From positions 537,766-601,765 of the forward strand of contig JAQOOI010000061.1 in the NCBI GenBank assembly GCA_028554645.1: DNA of 64,000 bases. Reading direction: 5' to 3'. The position numbers and the translations under genes are program-made. Under the pieces are notes generated by a model. It saw only the letters and a list, made by a program, of their open reading frames with translations, did not search any database and was not told the origin of the DNA. Each line of letters begins with the position of its first letter. The stretch's first letter is position 1. This stretch comes from Omphalotus guepiniiformis (Eukaryota; Basidiomycota; Agaricomycetes; Agaricales; Omphalotaceae). Below are positions 63,061-64,000 of this stretch, piece by piece.

Positions 63061-64000
63061 CTGCTTAATTCTTGTTGAAACCCCCCCTCAAAAATCATCA
63101 GATCCTCCTGGTCATGTCCACCCCATTCATACTCTGCCAAATTCCATCATGCCGTCCTCAAAGAGCCCATTGTCGATACATGACGGCCCCAGATACATCT
63201 AACGGCTACAAGATCGTGAACCTAAGGGGACCCGCCGGTGGTGAGGCAGATATCAAGGCTGGGAAGGAGCTGTTTCTCCGGAGAGGCGAAAGGATGGAAT
63301 GGAGGAGAACAAGATCCGTCTCAAGGAACAGCTTTGGTACGAGGGTATACAAATCCCCGCCCAATGCACATCCGCCGTTTGGATAAGTTTACATTTTTTT
63401 TACTAGTTCTACAGTCATAAATCTCATTTTCGTTAGAAGCGTTTTGCCTTCACACTCGTACTAGGCTTGAAAGGTGCTGGCTGCGTCCTCGGACGCGGTT
63501 CGGATTGTAAGCACTTTCACTCGTCCCTCAGCCGTTGTTGATCTTCACTGACAGAACGTTTTCAGGGCGGCTGCCGGCACCGCGGAGGTGTTCCATTGTC
63601 ACAAACAAAATTACGGATGTTTGGAAAACTGAGGTGATAGGAATCATTGAAGATTATCGAACGCTAGGGTGAAACGAGTATCATGCTTAACTACATGTTG
63701 ATTGTACTGCGCCACACTTAAAGATCTTGTATATACCGTCATTTTTCCATATCTTATTCGGGTTCCTTCATTATCTTATCACGTGGTGTGAAGGTCCAAT
63801 CAGGAAAAGCAAGTTATTATTTAGTATTCACTAGCTATAATCCTTGTAGGTGTCTACCATCAGAAACCCGAATTCGTCCCCGCCTGCGTCTGTAGATGCA
63901 GGCTGACAGTCCAAGTCCAGAAGAGAGCGTGTGTATACCCGTAGGGTGGGTGGTTAATGCGTCTAGTGCAGTTAGTTCTATGACAGTGAGGCGTACTGTG
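63061..64000. other. right end of window, nothing recognised
   Basis: A frame at 63,180-63,385 (with NGYKIVNLRGPAGG and ADIKAGKELFLRRGERME) has a protein-like look but no family was recognised and no exon partner found. The remainder shows no gene. Confidence 0.4.

Noticed and set aside
1..64000. CRISPR arrays, bacterial operons, riboswitches
   Set aside because: The genome is eukaryotic with intron-containing genes; the tandem arrays seen lack the spacer structure of CRISPR.

Overview
The window looks like a chromosome segment of a mushroom-forming basidiomycete (Agaricomycetes). The evidence is short introns (about 50-75 bp, GT-AG), fungal gene families such as questin-oxidase-like and DUF6533 membrane proteins, a Tad-like LINE, a Helitron with a DUF6570/Rep/PIF1 reading frame, and a TET/JBP-like dioxygenase gene of the kind expanded in agarics. 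The species cannot be named from the sequence. All gene models are read by eye from frame changes and splice sites, so exon edges are approximate unless given exactly.

Left part (1-28.9 kb), mostly host genes. After about 3.4 kb of gene-poor sequence with a tandem duplication come: a WRAP53/TCAB1-like WD40 protein (3.45-5.92 kb, +); a small secreted cysteine-containing protein (6.28-7.11 kb, -); two questin-oxidase-like genes facing away from each other (8.05-9.86 kb, - and 13.35-15.23 kb, +) around an RNase H2 subunit C gene; an alpha/beta hydrolase with HGGAY and GDSAG motifs (-); an extracellular membrane-anchored protein whose 3' end is repeated twice more downstream; two tandem DUF6533 multi-pass membrane proteins in an AT-rich, CpG-poor island; and a peroxisomal acyl-CoA oxidase (-) ending in AKL. 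A 782-bp non-autonomous DNA transposon with 8-bp target duplications lies between the first questin-like gene and RNASEH2C. A tRNA-Glu(CTC) at 28.8 kb marks the end of this gene-dense part.

Middle (29.9-38.2 kb): a LINE on the minus strand with two uninterrupted ORFs, a zinc-knuckle ORF1 and an endonuclease/RT/RNase H ORF2. It has an 18-nt A-tail and about 90-bp degenerate repeats at its 5' side.

Right part (38.2-64 kb), mobile or repetitive accessory DNA: four orphan or TE-associated genes (A 38.8-40.4 kb, -; B 41.1-43.9 kb, +; C, the TET/JBP-like 2OG-Fe(II) oxygenase, 44.1-45.2 kb, -; D 46.7-49.5 kb, -), then a decayed Helitron (52.1-58.7 kb, +), a segment nearly free of G on the plus strand, a 1.7-kb degenerate satellite with a unit of about 62-73 bp, and short repeats up to the window end. 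The best candidate for an unusual system is this A-B-C-D block: gene C has a clean three-exon frame with all core dioxygenase residues, next to decaying transposon genes. That suggests a DNA-base-oxidising enzyme carried on, or selected beside, mobile DNA.
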